The notes below the pieces were generated by a model. That model saw only the letters and a program-made list of their open reading frames with translations. It was not told the origin of the DNA and did no database searches. Positions 52,765 to 61,185 of a stretch of DNA of 64,000 nt are shown piece after piece. The translations under genes and the position numbers were made by a program. Positions within the stretch are counted from its first letter, which is position 1. The number at the start of each line of letters is the position of its first letter. The DNA comes from Candidatus Handelsmanbacteria bacterium (GTDB taxonomy: Bacteria; Latescibacterota; UBA2968; UBA8231). The DNA lies in contig VGJS01000004.1 of NCBI GenBank assembly GCA_016867395.1, positions 1 to 64,000 on the forward strand. Direction: 5' to 3'.

Positions 52765-53502
52765 TTACATCCGCCATACCAGCAGCCGCTGCCGCCCTCC
52801 CACCTTCACGCTGAGATCCGGCGCGGCCCCGGGCACGGCAAAGCTGTTGCTGATGAAGAGCGCCCCCGGCCGCAGCTCGGCCCGGGCCTTGCGCCACAGC
52901 TCCGCCATCGGCTCAGGGGACAGGAAACAATAGACGACCTGAAACTCGGAGAGTTCCACCTGCCACAGGTCGGCCCGCCGTACCTGGCAGTTGGGCCGGC
53001 CCCGCAGGCGCAGCCAACTGATCAGCAGGGGCAGGGGCGCCGACTCCACCCCACAGAAACGGGCCTCGGGCCGCCGCCCGGCCAGGTAGCCCAGCAGCCC
53101 GCCCAGGCCACAGCCCAGGTCCACGAAGGCGAGGGGGCCCGCCGGCAGCAGCCCCTCCACCGCCGCCCAGGTCGCCCGGCTCGACAGGTACAGGGGCACC
53201 CGATCGCCCCCGGCGTTCCAGTAGACCAGGAGCAGGAGCAGGAAGACCAGCAGAAAAACCCAGGGAGGCAGTTCGAACCGGAGCAGAGCCAGGGCAGCCG
53301 GCAGCGCGAGGACTTGGAAGGGCCACCACCAGCGGGGCAGCTTCAGCCAGGCGCTCCACAACAGGGCCAGGCCGCCGTGCAGGGCCAGCAGGGCCCACAG
53401 CTCCGGCTGCCAGCCAGCCAGCCGCGACAGGAGCACCAGGCCCAGCGCCCCCCCCTGCGCCGCCCCCGCCCGCGCCAGGGGCCTAGCCCACCAGGGGTTC
53501 AG
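52765..53502 (-). CDS. Membrane-anchored class I SAM-dependent methyltransferase
   Basis: A protein of about 245 residues with two or three N-terminal hydrophobic helices (LWALLALHGGLALLWSAW, WVFLLVFLLLLLVYW) and a C-terminal Rossmann-type methyltransferase domain. SAM motif I is LAFVDLGCGLGGLLGYLAG and motif IV region is VVYCFLSPEPM. The target is unknown; fused helices suggest a membrane lipid or membrane protein. The proposed CTG start at 53502 has AGGAG 5 bases upstream and overlaps the motB stop as CTGA; the frame is open and hydrophobic from there. GTG at 53436 is the conservative alternative. Confidence 0.7.
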   Translation of the reverse strand: MNPWWARPLARAGAAQGGALGLVLLSRLAGWQPELWALLALHGGLALLWSAWLKLPRWWWPFQVLALPAALALLRFELPPWVFLLVFLLLLLVYWNAGGDRVPLYLSSRATWAAVEGLLPAGPLAFVDLGCGLGGLLGYLAGRRPEARFCGVESAPLPLLISWLRLRGRPNCQVRRADLWQVELSEFQVVYCFLSPEPMAELWRKARAELRPGALFISNSFAVPGAAPDLSVKVGGRQRLLVWRM

Positions 53503-54389
53503 CGCTGCTCCTGGGCAGGTCTCCGGCGCGTCGGGGCCGCTGCTTCGCCGGCACGGGTCTGCCCGCTTTTCAGCACCGCATCCTCGCTCTCCTTGTTCAT
53601 GACGACGATCGAGATGCGGCGGTTGGCCGGGTCCAGCGGGTCCTGTTTGTTGAAGGGCATGCTGGAGGACACCCCCACCACCCGCAGCACCTTCTCCTCC
53701 CGCAGACCGCCGGACACCAGGGTCCGGCGGGCGGCATTGGCCCGGTCGGCGGAGAGTTCCCAGTTGCTATACCCGGCCAGCCCCCCCAAATAAGGCCGGG
53801 CGTCGGTGTGGCCAGTGATGGTGACGGTGTTGGGCAGGTCGTTGATCAGCGCCGCCATCTTCTCGACCAGGTCCTTGGCGTGGGGGGCCATGCGCGAGCT
53901 GGCCACGTCGAACATCGGCCGATTCTCCTGATCGATGATCTGGATACGCAGCCCCTCGTCAGTGATCTCCACCTTGAACTGCTCCTTGAACTGCTGGAGC
54001 TGGGGGTCCTGCTTGATCATCCGCTGCATTTCCTGCTTCAGCTTCTCCAGCCTTTCCATCTCCCGCTTCTTGGTGCGGTCCTCGGTCTTCTTACCGTGGC
54101 CGGCCTCGCGGGTGATGCTCTCGCCCCCCCCCGGGATCAGGCTGGTGCGGTCGCCGGTGCCGCTGCCGCCCGAAAGCGAGACCTTGGAAGGGTCCTTGAA
54201 GTACTCGGCCAGGCCCTGCTTGGCCTTCTCCGAGGACGAGGCCAAAAGCCACATCAGCAGGAAGAAAGCCATCATCGCGGTGACGTAGTCGGCGTAGGCC
54301 AGCTTCCAGGCCCCGCCGTGGTGGCCGCCGTGCCCCTTGTTAACCTTCTTGATGACAATGGGGCGCTGCCCGTCCTTGGCGTCGGACAT
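53499..54389 (-). CDS. motB: Flagellar motor stator protein MotB
   Basis: A 296-residue MotB. The single transmembrane helix (about 28-50) contains AYADYVTAMMAFFLLMWLL with the proton-binding Asp. A coiled-coil, charged linker follows (KKREMERLEKLKQEMQRM). The OmpA-like peptidoglycan-binding domain has VTITGHTDARPY, ELSADRANAARRTLV and DPANRRISIVV. With MotA it forms the proton channel that drives flagellar rotation. The ATG at 54389 is 3 bases after the motA stop. The flagellin gene at 27062 is its only other flagellar companion here. Confidence 0.95.
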   Translation of the reverse strand: MSDAKDGQRPIVIKKVNKGHGGHHGGAWKLAYADYVTAMMAFFLLMWLLASSSEKAKQGLAEYFKDPSKVSLSGGSGTGDRTSLIPGGGESITREAGHGKKTEDRTKKREMERLEKLKQEMQRMIKQDPQLQQFKEQFKVEITDEGLRIQIIDQENRPMFDVASSRMAPHAKDLVEKMAALINDLPNTVTITGHTDARPYLGGLAGYSNWELSADRANAARRTLVSGGLREEKVLRVVGVSSSMPFNKQDPLDPANRRISIVVMNKESEDAVLKSGQTRAGEAAAPTRRRPAQEQR

Positions 54390-54392
54390 CGC

Positions 54393-55250
54393 TTAGCCCT
54401 TCTTCCGCTTGAGCTGTGTCTCCAGCTCCTTGAAGGAGGGCCGGTCGGCCGAGTAGAGGATCTTGCGGCCGAACTCCACCGCGGTTGCCGGGTCGTAGCC
54501 GTTGAGCGAGGCGATCAGGCAGACCTTGATGGCCTCGAAGAACTTGGTGGACTCCTTGGCGCGCAGCTCCGTAAGGTTGCCCAGGGGGCCGACGAAGCCG
54601 TAGGAGAGCAGCACCCCAAGGAAGGTGCCCACCAGAGCGGCGCCGATCAGGCCCCCTAAAACGGCGGGCGGCTGGTCGATGGACGCCATGGTGACCACCA
54701 CCCCCATCACCGCGGCGACGATGCCGAAGGCCGGCAGGCCGTCGGCCATGCCCTTAAGCGCGGCAGCCGGCAGTTCGGCCTCTTCGTGGTGAGAAGCAAT
54801 ATCCATATCCATGAGGTTTTCGAGTTGCATGGCGTCGAAGTTGCCCCCGATCACCAGGCGCAGATAGTCGGTGATAAACTCCACCGCGTGGTGGTCGGCG
54901 GACACCGAGGGCGCGGAGCGGAAGAGTTCGCTCTTCTCGGGGTTCTCGATGTGCTGTTCCAGAGCCAGCACCCCTTCGCGGCGGGTGGTGACGAAGATGT
55001 CGTGCATCAGGATCAGGACCTGGGTGTAGCGGTCCTTGTTGTAGGGGGAGTCCTGCAGCAGGGTGGGCAGGACCTTTATTACGCCTCCTATCACCTTGGC
55101 TCCCCCCGAGGTCACAAAGGCGCCGACGGCCGCCCCGCCGATGATGATCAGTTCGGAGGGCTGCCAGAGCAGTGCCATCACGCCGCCGTGTAATAGGTAG
55201 CCGCCCAGCACACTGACGACCACAATTAAGTAACCGGCAATTACTAACAT
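54393..55250 (-). CDS. motA: Flagellar motor stator protein MotA
   Basis: A 285-residue MotA with four transmembrane helices. The first helix includes VVVSVLGGYLLHGGVM, and the cytoplasmic loop carries charged residues that contact the rotor. PAAALKGMADGLPAFGIVAAVMGVVVTM is the conserved helix-3 region with the motor prolines, and LLSYGFVGPLGNL is helix 4. ATG at 55250 has AAGGTG upstream, 12 bases after the SpoU-type methyltransferase stop, so motAB belongs to the long run beginning at 58544. Confidence 0.95.
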   Translation of the reverse strand: MLVIAGYLIVVVSVLGGYLLHGGVMALLWQPSELIIIGGAAVGAFVTSGGAKVIGGVIKVLPTLLQDSPYNKDRYTQVLILMHDIFVTTRREGVLALEQHIENPEKSELFRSAPSVSADHHAVEFITDYLRLVIGGNFDAMQLENLMDMDIASHHEEAELPAAALKGMADGLPAFGIVAAVMGVVVTMASIDQPPAVLGGLIGAALVGTFLGVLLSYGFVGPLGNLTELRAKESTKFFEAIKVCLIASLNGYDPATAVEFGRKILYSADRPSFKELETQLKRKKG

Positions 55251-55262
55251 TTTGCGTTCACC

Positions 55263-55823
55263 TTAACTATCGATGATTGGATGCTCATTGCGCTGCGGGC
55301 CGCCCTGGCCCAACAGGGCCTGATAAGCCACCAGAGCCGCAGCCACGTGGACGTTGAGCGAGGGGCCCTTGCCGTACATCGGCACGAACACCGCCCCCTG
55401 GCAGCGGGCCAGGGTGGCCGGGTACACCCCCCGGCTCTCGTTGCCCAGCACCAGGCCCACCCGGGCGGGGTACGGGTAGTCCAGGTAACAGCGGGCGCCC
55501 TGGGCCGTCTCCAGGGCCACCAGGTGGTAGCCTTCCCCGGCCAGGGTCTCCAGGGCTACATCAATCTGCGGGATGCGGCGCCAACGCACCCGGCGCTCGT
55601 GGCCCCGGGCCGTGCGCTCGATCTCGGGATGGGGCGGCGCCGGGGTGGAGCCGGCGAAGACCAACTCGCCGGCGCCGCAAGCGTCGGCGATGCGGAACAT
55701 TGCCCCCACGTTGAGCGGGTCCTCCAGGCTTTGCAGCAGAAAGGCCAGTTCCGCCCTAGGCGGGTAGTCTGCCAGGGCCTGGCGGAAGAGGCGTTTGACC
55801 TCCACCTTGCGCAGGGGGAGCAT
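55263..55823 (-). CDS. SpoU/TrmH family RNA 2'-O-methyltransferase
   Basis: A 186-residue SPOUT-fold RNA methyltransferase. Motif 1 reads LLQSLEDPLNVGAMFRIADA (Asn and Arg), motif 2 VGLVLGNESRGVYP and motif 3 VFVPMYGKGPSLNVHVAAAL, the trefoil-knot SAM site. These enzymes methylate ribose in tRNA or rRNA; the target here is not known. ATG at 55823 begins MLPLRK, 5 bases after the copper-chaperone-like gene; TTG at 55841 or GTG at 55835 are alternatives that would overlap that gene. Confidence 0.9.
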   Translation of the reverse strand: MLPLRKVEVKRLFRQALADYPPRAELAFLLQSLEDPLNVGAMFRIADACGAGELVFAGSTPAPPHPEIERTARGHERRVRWRRIPQIDVALETLAGEGYHLVALETAQGARCYLDYPYPARVGLVLGNESRGVYPATLARCQGAVFVPMYGKGPSLNVHVAAALVAYQALLGQGGPQRNEHPIIDS

Positions 55824-55827
55824 GCCC

Positions 55828-56040
55828 TTAGGCACCGACAATGGCCCGGACTTCGTACCCTTCTTCCTCGATGGCTTCGCGGATGGCCGCCTCGTCCAGG
55901 GCCCCCGACGCCTCCACCAGGGCCTGGCCCCTCTCTATATTTATCGAGACTTTTTGCACGCCCTCCAGTTTTGTCAAGGCCTCCCGCACGTGGCGAGCGC
56001 AGTTCTCGCAGCTCATGCCGCCGATCCTGATCTCGATCAT
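55828..56040 (-). CDS. Heavy-metal-associated (HMA) domain protein, CopZ-like
   Basis: A 70-residue single HMA domain, the size of copper chaperones such as CopZ. The metal site is GGMSCENCARHV, with the two cysteines of the usual C-x-x-C; VQKVSINIERGQALVEASG is the typical second half. It probably carries Cu(I) to a P-type ATPase; copA lies 2.7 kb upstream on the same strand. ATG at 56040 is 17 bases after the TIM-barrel gene. It is embedded in an operon with unrelated functions. Confidence 0.88.
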   Translation of the reverse strand: MIEIRIGGMSCENCARHVREALTKLEGVQKVSINIERGQALVEASGALDEAAIREAIEEEGYEVRAIVGA

Positions 56041-56057
56041 AACCCCATGTTCCCCAT

Positions 56058-56885
56058 TCAGAAACGCACTCCCTTGAACCGCTTCATGTGCTTGACGATG
56101 GCCCTCTCCACCGGCAGCCGCTCCATGCTGGAGGCCCCGTAGAAGCCGTTCACCCCCCGGGTGCGTTGCAGCACGTACTCGGCGTCCTCGGGCATGGCGA
56201 TGGGCCCGCCGTGGCACAGGACGATCACTTCCGGGTTCACCCCCCGAGCCGCGTCGCAGATGGCCTGCACCACCACCACCGACTCTTCCAGTGTACGGGC
56301 GGTGGTGGCCCCGATGGAGCCCTTGGTGGTCAATCCCATATGGGCCACCACCACGTCGGCCCCGGCCCCAGCCATCGCTTCGGCCTCGCGCGCGTTGAAG
56401 GCATAGGGGGTGGTCAACAGGCCCAACCTGTGGGCGGTGCGGATCATCTCCACCTCGGGGCCGTAGCCCATGCCGGTCTCCTCCAGGTTCTGGCGGAAGA
56501 GCCCGTCGATCAGCCCCACGGTAGGAAAATTCTGCACCCCCGAGAAACCCAGGCCGGCGATCTCCTTGAGGAAAAGCTCCATCTGCCGAAAGGGGTCGGT
56601 GCCGCAGACCCCGGCCAACACCGGTGTATCCCGCACGATGGTCAACACCTCCGCGGCCATCTCCACCACGATGGCGTTGGCGTCGCCGTAGGGCATCATC
56701 CCGGCTAGGGAGCCCCGCCCGGCCATGCGGTAGCGTCCGGAATTGTAGATGACGATCAGGTCCACCCCGCCCTCTTCCTCAAATTTGGCGCTGATCCCGG
56801 TGCCGGCCCCGGCCCCAATGATGGGCACTTTGGCCTCGATCTGCCGGCGCAGCCTTTTCAGCACCTCTTGCCTGGTGAATCCCAT
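56058..56885 (-). CDS. TIM-barrel protein (Tm-1 C-terminal / phosphoenolpyruvate-hydrolase-like family)
   Basis: A 275-residue TIM-barrel protein. [37 protein letters not shown] and [18 protein letters not shown] are the first barrel strands; [42 protein letters not shown] and [18 protein letters not shown] follow. It matches the family annotated as phosphoenolpyruvate-hydrolase-like, which forms the C-terminal half of plant and fungal Tm-1-like proteins; the matching N-terminal half is encoded at 57306-58544. Catalytic function in bacteria is unproven. It lies 7 bases after the cupin gene. Confidence 0.85.
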   Translation of the reverse strand: MGFTRQEVLKRLRRQIEAKVPIIGAGAGTGISAKFEEEGGVDLIVIYNSGRYRMAGRGSLAGMMPYGDANAIVVEMAAEVLTIVRDTPVLAGVCGTDPFRQMELFLKEIAGLGFSGVQNFPTVGLIDGLFRQNLEETGMGYGPEVEMIRTAHRLGLLTTPYAFNAREAEAMAGAGADVVVAHMGLTTKGSIGATTARTLEESVVVVQAICDAARGVNPEVIVLCHGGPIAMPEDAEYVLQRTRGVNGFYGASSMERLPVERAIVKHMKRFKGVRF

Positions 56886-56892
56886 CGTGCCC

Positions 56893-57309
56893 TCAGCTCT
56901 GGCGCGCCGGGGGTTCGAGCACTACCCCCGGCAGTTGGCGCAACTCGGCCTCAGGACCGAAGGGCGCGTAGATGGCGATCAGCTCCATGGTCTCGCTGCC
57001 GGTGTTGACCGTGGAGTGGTACACCGCCGTGGGGATGTGGACCAGGGTCCCCGGCCCTATCTCCTTCTCCACCTTCCCGCTCTCCAGCTCCACCATCTGC
57101 AAGCCCTTGCCCGAGATCACGTAGAGGATCTCCTCGCTGTAGGGGTGGTTGTGGCGGGTGTGGCCCTTGCACGGCTCCAGGCGCACCACCCCGGCGCTGA
57201 AGCGCTCAGCTGCGGTGACGGTGGGCTCCGAGAGCCACGAAAGCCGGCCCCAGTCGAAGACCTGGGTCTCCACATCTGCCGGCTGCACGAAGGTCTTCTT
57301 CTGGCTCAC
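56893..57309 (-). CDS. Cupin domain protein
   Basis: A 138-residue single cupin. Motif 1 reads [21 protein letters not shown] with the metal-binding His residues and Glu; motif 2 reads [20 protein letters not shown]. It could be a small metal-dependent enzyme or sensor. GTG at 57309 overlaps the UPF0261 stop (ATGTGA) and GAGAGGGAAG precedes it. It lies between the two halves of the Tm-1-like pair, suggesting a third component of that system, which is inference. Confidence 0.85.
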   Translation of the reverse strand: MSQKKTFVQPADVETQVFDWGRLSWLSEPTVTAAERFSAGVVRLEPCKGHTRHNHPYSEEILYVISGKGLQMVELESGKVEKEIGPGTLVHIPTAVYHSTVNTGSETMELIAIYAPFGPEAELRQLPGVVLEPPARQS

Positions 57310-58544
57310 ATCTTCCCTCTCTTTTTTTCCTCGATCATTTCCAGCATCATCTCCACAGCCCTGGACGAAAACTGTGGGTCGTTGATATTGCAATTCAACT
57401 CCACAATCCGGATCCCCGGTTTCAGGTTTTTCTTGAGCGCCGCGAAGAGGGCCTGGTCCGCCTCCCAGTCGCAGAAAGGCTGCCCTTCCCCGTCGAGGAT
57501 GGATACCCCCCGCAGGGGTAATAAGAAAGCCACCGGCCCCCGGGCCTGGTTGGCCTTCTCAGCAAAGATCTCGCCCAGGCGGCGGTTCTCCTCGGAGTTG
57601 GTGCGCATCAGGGTCACCGCCGGATTCCACTCGTAGAAAAGCCGGTCGCTCTCGCAGTACGGCTGCGGCACGGTGCTCATGGGCCCAAAGTTGACCATGT
57701 CCACGCAGCCGGGCACGATCAGGTGGGGCACGCCCCGCTGGCCAGGGGCGCTGAGCCGCTCGGGGCCGGCGTGGAAGACCCCGCCGCAGAGGGTGTCGGC
57801 CCACTCGGTGGTGGTGATGTCGAGCACCGCGTCCACCACCCCTTCGGCCACCAGGGATTCCATGGTACGGCCCCCGGCGCCGGTGGCATGGAAGATCAGC
57901 ACCTCGTACCCTTTGCCGCCCAGGGCCTCGGCGCAGACGTTGACGCAGGTGGTGGTGTTGCCAAACATCGAGGCGACGACAATGGGCCGCTCCTCCGAGG
58001 CAGCGGGAACCGGGGCGGCGGCCATGCCGCAGATGGCTCCGGCGGCCCCGGCGAAGATGGGTCGGGAGATGCGGTTGAGGCCGGCCACGTCCACGATGGC
58101 GGGGATCATGGCGATATCCTTGGTGCCCACGTACGACGAGGTGTCGCCCCCGGCCGCGGTGGACACGCAAATCTTGGGAACGCCCAGTGGCAGGCCGCGC
58201 ATCCCGGCGCTGACCACACTGGTGCCCCCGGTGCCGCCCATGCCGATGATGCCGTCGAAACGGCCCTGGTCGTAAAGTTTCCGCACCAGAGATGCCGTCC
58301 CCTGGCTCATGGCCTTCATCGCCTCGCCCCGGTCCTTCTTGGCGCGCAGGGCTTCGAGCCGGGCGCCCCCCTCCCGCGCCACCGCCTCGGCCTCCACATC
58401 CACCGGGAAAAGCTCCGTGGTGCCCATCACCCCGGTGTTCACCATCAGCACCCGGTGGCCCAGATCGAGGATACACTGCCGCAGGAACGCAAACTCCGCC
58501 CCCTTGGTATCAAAAGCCCCGATCACCAGGATGGTCTTGGGCAT
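57306..58544 (-). CDS. UPF0261 / Tm-1-like ATP-binding protein
   Basis: A 412-residue UPF0261 protein, homologous to the N-terminal half of tomato Tm-1, a virus-resistance protein that binds nucleotide and inhibits tobamovirus replication. ILVIGAFDTKGAEFAFLRQ is the family start. GIIGMGGTGGTSVVSAGMR, VSTAAGGDTSSYVGTKD and ASMFGNTTTCVN are glycine-rich phosphate-binding loops, and VFHATGAGGRTMESL follows. Its bacterial role is unknown. The ATG at 58544 has GGAGAG upstream and a near-perfect promoter at 58575-58603. It heads a nine-gene codirectional run. Confidence 0.9.
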   Translation of the reverse strand: MPKTILVIGAFDTKGAEFAFLRQCILDLGHRVLMVNTGVMGTTELFPVDVEAEAVAREGGARLEALRAKKDRGEAMKAMSQGTASLVRKLYDQGRFDGIIGMGGTGGTSVVSAGMRGLPLGVPKICVSTAAGGDTSSYVGTKDIAMIPAIVDVAGLNRISRPIFAGAAGAICGMAAAPVPAASEERPIVVASMFGNTTTCVNVCAEALGGKGYEVLIFHATGAGGRTMESLVAEGVVDAVLDITTTEWADTLCGGVFHAGPERLSAPGQRGVPHLIVPGCVDMVNFGPMSTVPQPYCESDRLFYEWNPAVTLMRTNSEENRRLGEIFAEKANQARGPVAFLLPLRGVSILDGEGQPFCDWEADQALFAALKKNLKPGIRIVELNCNINDPQFSSRAVEMMLEMIEEKKRGKM

Positions 58545-58574
58545 AAGCTCTCCGGTGAGGAAAACGGCACTGCT

Positions 58575-58603
58575 ATTATATTAAAAGGGGATAGTTCAGA
58601 CAA
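58575..58603 (-). promoter_or_regulatory. Sigma-70 promoter for the Tm-1-like / motAB run
   Basis: On the minus strand TTGTCT (58603-58598), a 17-base spacer and the exact consensus TATAAT (58580-58575) stand 30 bases before the ATG at 58544. The region is locally A+T-rich. Confidence 0.7.
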
Positions 58604-58615
58604 AGCGGCGGGGCA

Positions 58616-58707
58616 CAACGCCCTAACGTACGGGGCGTTGCGGGGGTTGAGGGGCGGGCTAATTACCCCGCACCACCGGCGCCGCACCCCATACGTTGGG
58701 GTGCGGC
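58616..58707. repeat. Cluster of three palindromes (REP/MITE-like)
   Basis: Three stems lie in 92 bases. CAACGCCC / GGGCGTTG (58616-58623, 58633-58640) has a 9-base loop. TGCGGGG / CCCCGCA (58639-58645, 58666-58672) has a 20-base spacer. GCCGCACCCC / GGGGTGCGGC (58681-58690, 58698-58707) is perfect, with a 7-base loop. No T-run follows, so simple terminators are unlikely; an extragenic palindromic repeat element fits better. Confidence 0.55.
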
Positions 58708-58756
58708 GGGACGCGCCTTGAGAGAGGCGGGAGTGGGTCGGTCCCCGACGCGCCCG

Positions 58757-60994
58757 CTACCCCGCAAACCGCCGCAATCGCAGCGCATTGCCCACCACCG
58801 AGACCGAGCTGAAGGCCATGGCCATGCTCGCCAGCATCGGGTCGAGCAAAGGCCCGCCCCAGAGGTGCAGCACCCCCGCGGCCACCGGCAGGCCGGCGGT
58901 GTTGTAGAGAAAGGCCCAGAAGAGGTTCTGGCGGATGGTGCGCATCACCGCCCGGCTCAGGCGCAGGGCCAGGGCCACGTCCTCCAGCCGGTTGTGCATC
59001 AGCACCAGGTCGGCCGACTCCATCGCCAGGTCCGCCCCGGCGGCGATGGCGATGCCCACCTCGGCCTGGGCCAGCGCCGGGGCGTCGTTGATCCCGTCTC
59101 CCACCATGCCCACCCGCTGCCCGCTCGCCTGAAGCTGGCGCACCACCTCGGCCTTCTGCGCCGGCTGCACCTGGGCGTGGAACTCCTCTATCCCCACCTG
59201 ACGGGCGATGGCCGCCACGGTCCGCGGGTGGTCCCCGCTGAGCATGACCACCCGCAGGCCGGCGTCCTGGAGTTGGGCAATTGCCGCGGCGCTGGTGGGC
59301 CGGGGCAGGTCGGAAAAGGCCAGCAACCCGGCCAAACGCCCATCGATCCCCACCCACACCGGGGTCTTGCCCGCCTCGGCTAGGGCCTCGGCACGCGCCA
59401 GCGACGCCCCGATCTGGATTCCCGCCGCTGCCAGCAACTCGGGATTGCCCACCACCACCCACCGGCCCTCAACCTCCGCCCGCGCCCCCCGGCCTGGCAG
59501 GGCGACGAACCCCGCCACCAGCCCTGGGACCAGTCGCTTCGCTTTTGCCGCCTCTCGCACCGCCACCGCCAGCAGGTGTTCGGAGCCCTGCTCCACACCA
59601 GCGGCGGCGCGCAGCACCTCCTCCTCGCCCCATTCTCCCAGAGGGATCACCTCGGTCAATGCCGGCTTCCCCTCGGTGATGGTGCCGGTCTTGTCGAGGA
59701 CGATGGTATCCAGCCGATGCGCCGCTTCGAGCGCCTCGGGACTCTTGAAGAGCACCCCCATTTGCGCACCCCGGCCCGTCCCCACCATGATCGCCGCCGG
59801 GGTGGCCAGCCCCAGGCTGCAGGGACAGGCGATGATCAGCACAGATACCAGAATCTCGATGGCAAAACCCAGGCCGGCCCCGGCTAGGAGCCAGGCCCCG
59901 CCCGCCACCAGGGCCAGGGCCATCACCGCCGGCACGAAGTACCCGGAGATCAGGTCGGCCAGCCGGGCGATGGGCGCCTTGCCCTGCTGCGCTTCCTCCA
60001 CCAGCCGCAGGATTTGCGCCAGCACCGTGTCGCGGCCCACCTGGCGGGCGCGGAAAAGCAGACTGCCTTCTCTGTTGATACTCCCGCCCACCACCCGATC
60101 TCCCGGTTTTTTGGCCACCGGCAGGGACTCCCCGCTGAGCAGGGACTCGTCCACGGCCGAGAAGCCTTCCACCACCTCCCCGTCGGCCGGCACCCGCTCC
60201 CCGGGCCGCACCCGCAAGAGGTCCCCCGCCTCGACCTGCGCCGCCGGGATCTGCCGCTCCCCGCCCGTTTCCACCAGGGTGGCCATCTTGGGCTGCAAAT
60301 TCATCAGCCCCTGTATCGCCACCCCAGCCCGGCGCTTGGAGCGGGCCTCCAGAAAGCGGCCCAGGAGCACGAAGGCCAGGATGGTGGAGACCGCGGGGAA
60401 GTAGCTGTCAAAGGTGTGAGCCCAGCCGGCGACCACCTCCCACAACCCCCACAAACTGAAGCCCAGCGCCGCCAGGGTGCCCACGGCGATGAGGGAAAAC
60501 ATGTTCGGCCCGCCGCGCACCAGGGAGCGCAGGCCCTCGGCGTAGATCCGCCAGGCGATGGCCATCACCGGCAGGACCAGGGCCAGTTGCACCCAGCCCA
60601 TGGGCAGGGGATGGTGCTCGACCATCCACCCCTCGGGCAGGGGCAGGCCCAGCATCTCGCCCATTTCGACGAGGAAGAGGGGCAGGGCGAAAAGGACCAC
60701 CGCGATCAGGGAATGGCGCTGCTCCCGCAACTCGTCCTGGCGCCGGACCTGGCGCTCCTCGCGATCGGCCTCGACCACCTGGTACCCCGCTTCCTCCACG
60801 GCCCACCGCAGATCCCGCACCTTGACGCGGCCCGGCTCGAACTCGACCACCGCCTCCTCGGTGCTGAGGTTCACCACCGCCCGTTTCACCCCTTCGAGGC
60901 GCGAGAGCCGGCGCTCGACCCGGGCAGAGCAGGCGGCGCAGGTCATCCCGCCGATGGCGAGGGTGTGCTGTTGCAGGGCAGGTTCGCTGGACAT
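58757..60994 (-). CDS. copA: Copper-translocating P1B-type ATPase CopA
   Basis: A 745-residue Cu(I)-exporting ATPase. One N-terminal HMA domain carries IGGMTCAACSARVERRL. Helix 6 has IIACPCSLGLATPAA (the C-P-C transport site); the phosphorylation loop is IVLDKTGTITEGKPALT; MVGDGINDAPALAQAEVGIA is the hinge; FLYNTAGLPVAAG and MAFSSVSVVGNALRL provide the metal-site residues of helices 7 and 8. The nucleotide-domain motif normally S-E-H-P reads SEHLLA here (His473-Leu474). ATG at 60994 begins MSSEPA. A CopZ-like gene lies downstream on the same strand. Confidence 0.96.
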   Translation of the reverse strand: MSSEPALQQHTLAIGGMTCAACSARVERRLSRLEGVKRAVVNLSTEEAVVEFEPGRVKVRDLRWAVEEAGYQVVEADREERQVRRQDELREQRHSLIAVVLFALPLFLVEMGEMLGLPLPEGWMVEHHPLPMGWVQLALVLPVMAIAWRIYAEGLRSLVRGGPNMFSLIAVGTLAALGFSLWGLWEVVAGWAHTFDSYFPAVSTILAFVLLGRFLEARSKRRAGVAIQGLMNLQPKMATLVETGGERQIPAAQVEAGDLLRVRPGERVPADGEVVEGFSAVDESLLSGESLPVAKKPGDRVVGGSINREGSLLFRARQVGRDTVLAQILRLVEEAQQGKAPIARLADLISGYFVPAVMALALVAGGAWLLAGAGLGFAIEILVSVLIIACPCSLGLATPAAIMVGTGRGAQMGVLFKSPEALEAAHRLDTIVLDKTGTITEGKPALTEVIPLGEWGEEEVLRAAAGVEQGSEHLLAVAVREAAKAKRLVPGLVAGFVALPGRGARAEVEGRWVVVGNPELLAAAGIQIGASLARAEALAEAGKTPVWVGIDGRLAGLLAFSDLPRPTSAAAIAQLQDAGLRVVMLSGDHPRTVAAIARQVGIEEFHAQVQPAQKAEVVRQLQASGQRVGMVGDGINDAPALAQAEVGIAIAAGADLAMESADLVLMHNRLEDVALALRLSRAVMRTIRQNLFWAFLYNTAGLPVAAGVLHLWGGPLLDPMLASMAMAFSSVSVVGNALRLRRFAG

Positions 60995-61185
60995 GGCTCG
61001 TCGGGAGAAAGATGGGGAAAAGATCAAACTAGATTGTAGCTGCCGTCCGGAAAACACGCAAAGAGACCGCGATAATACCAGACAACCTAGTCAAGTACTT
61101 CTTTGCGCGCACTTCCGCCGGCGGTCCGCCCGCTCTAGTCTTGCTGCGGAGCCGTCCCCCGTCCCCTCGCCGGAGCGACCATATC

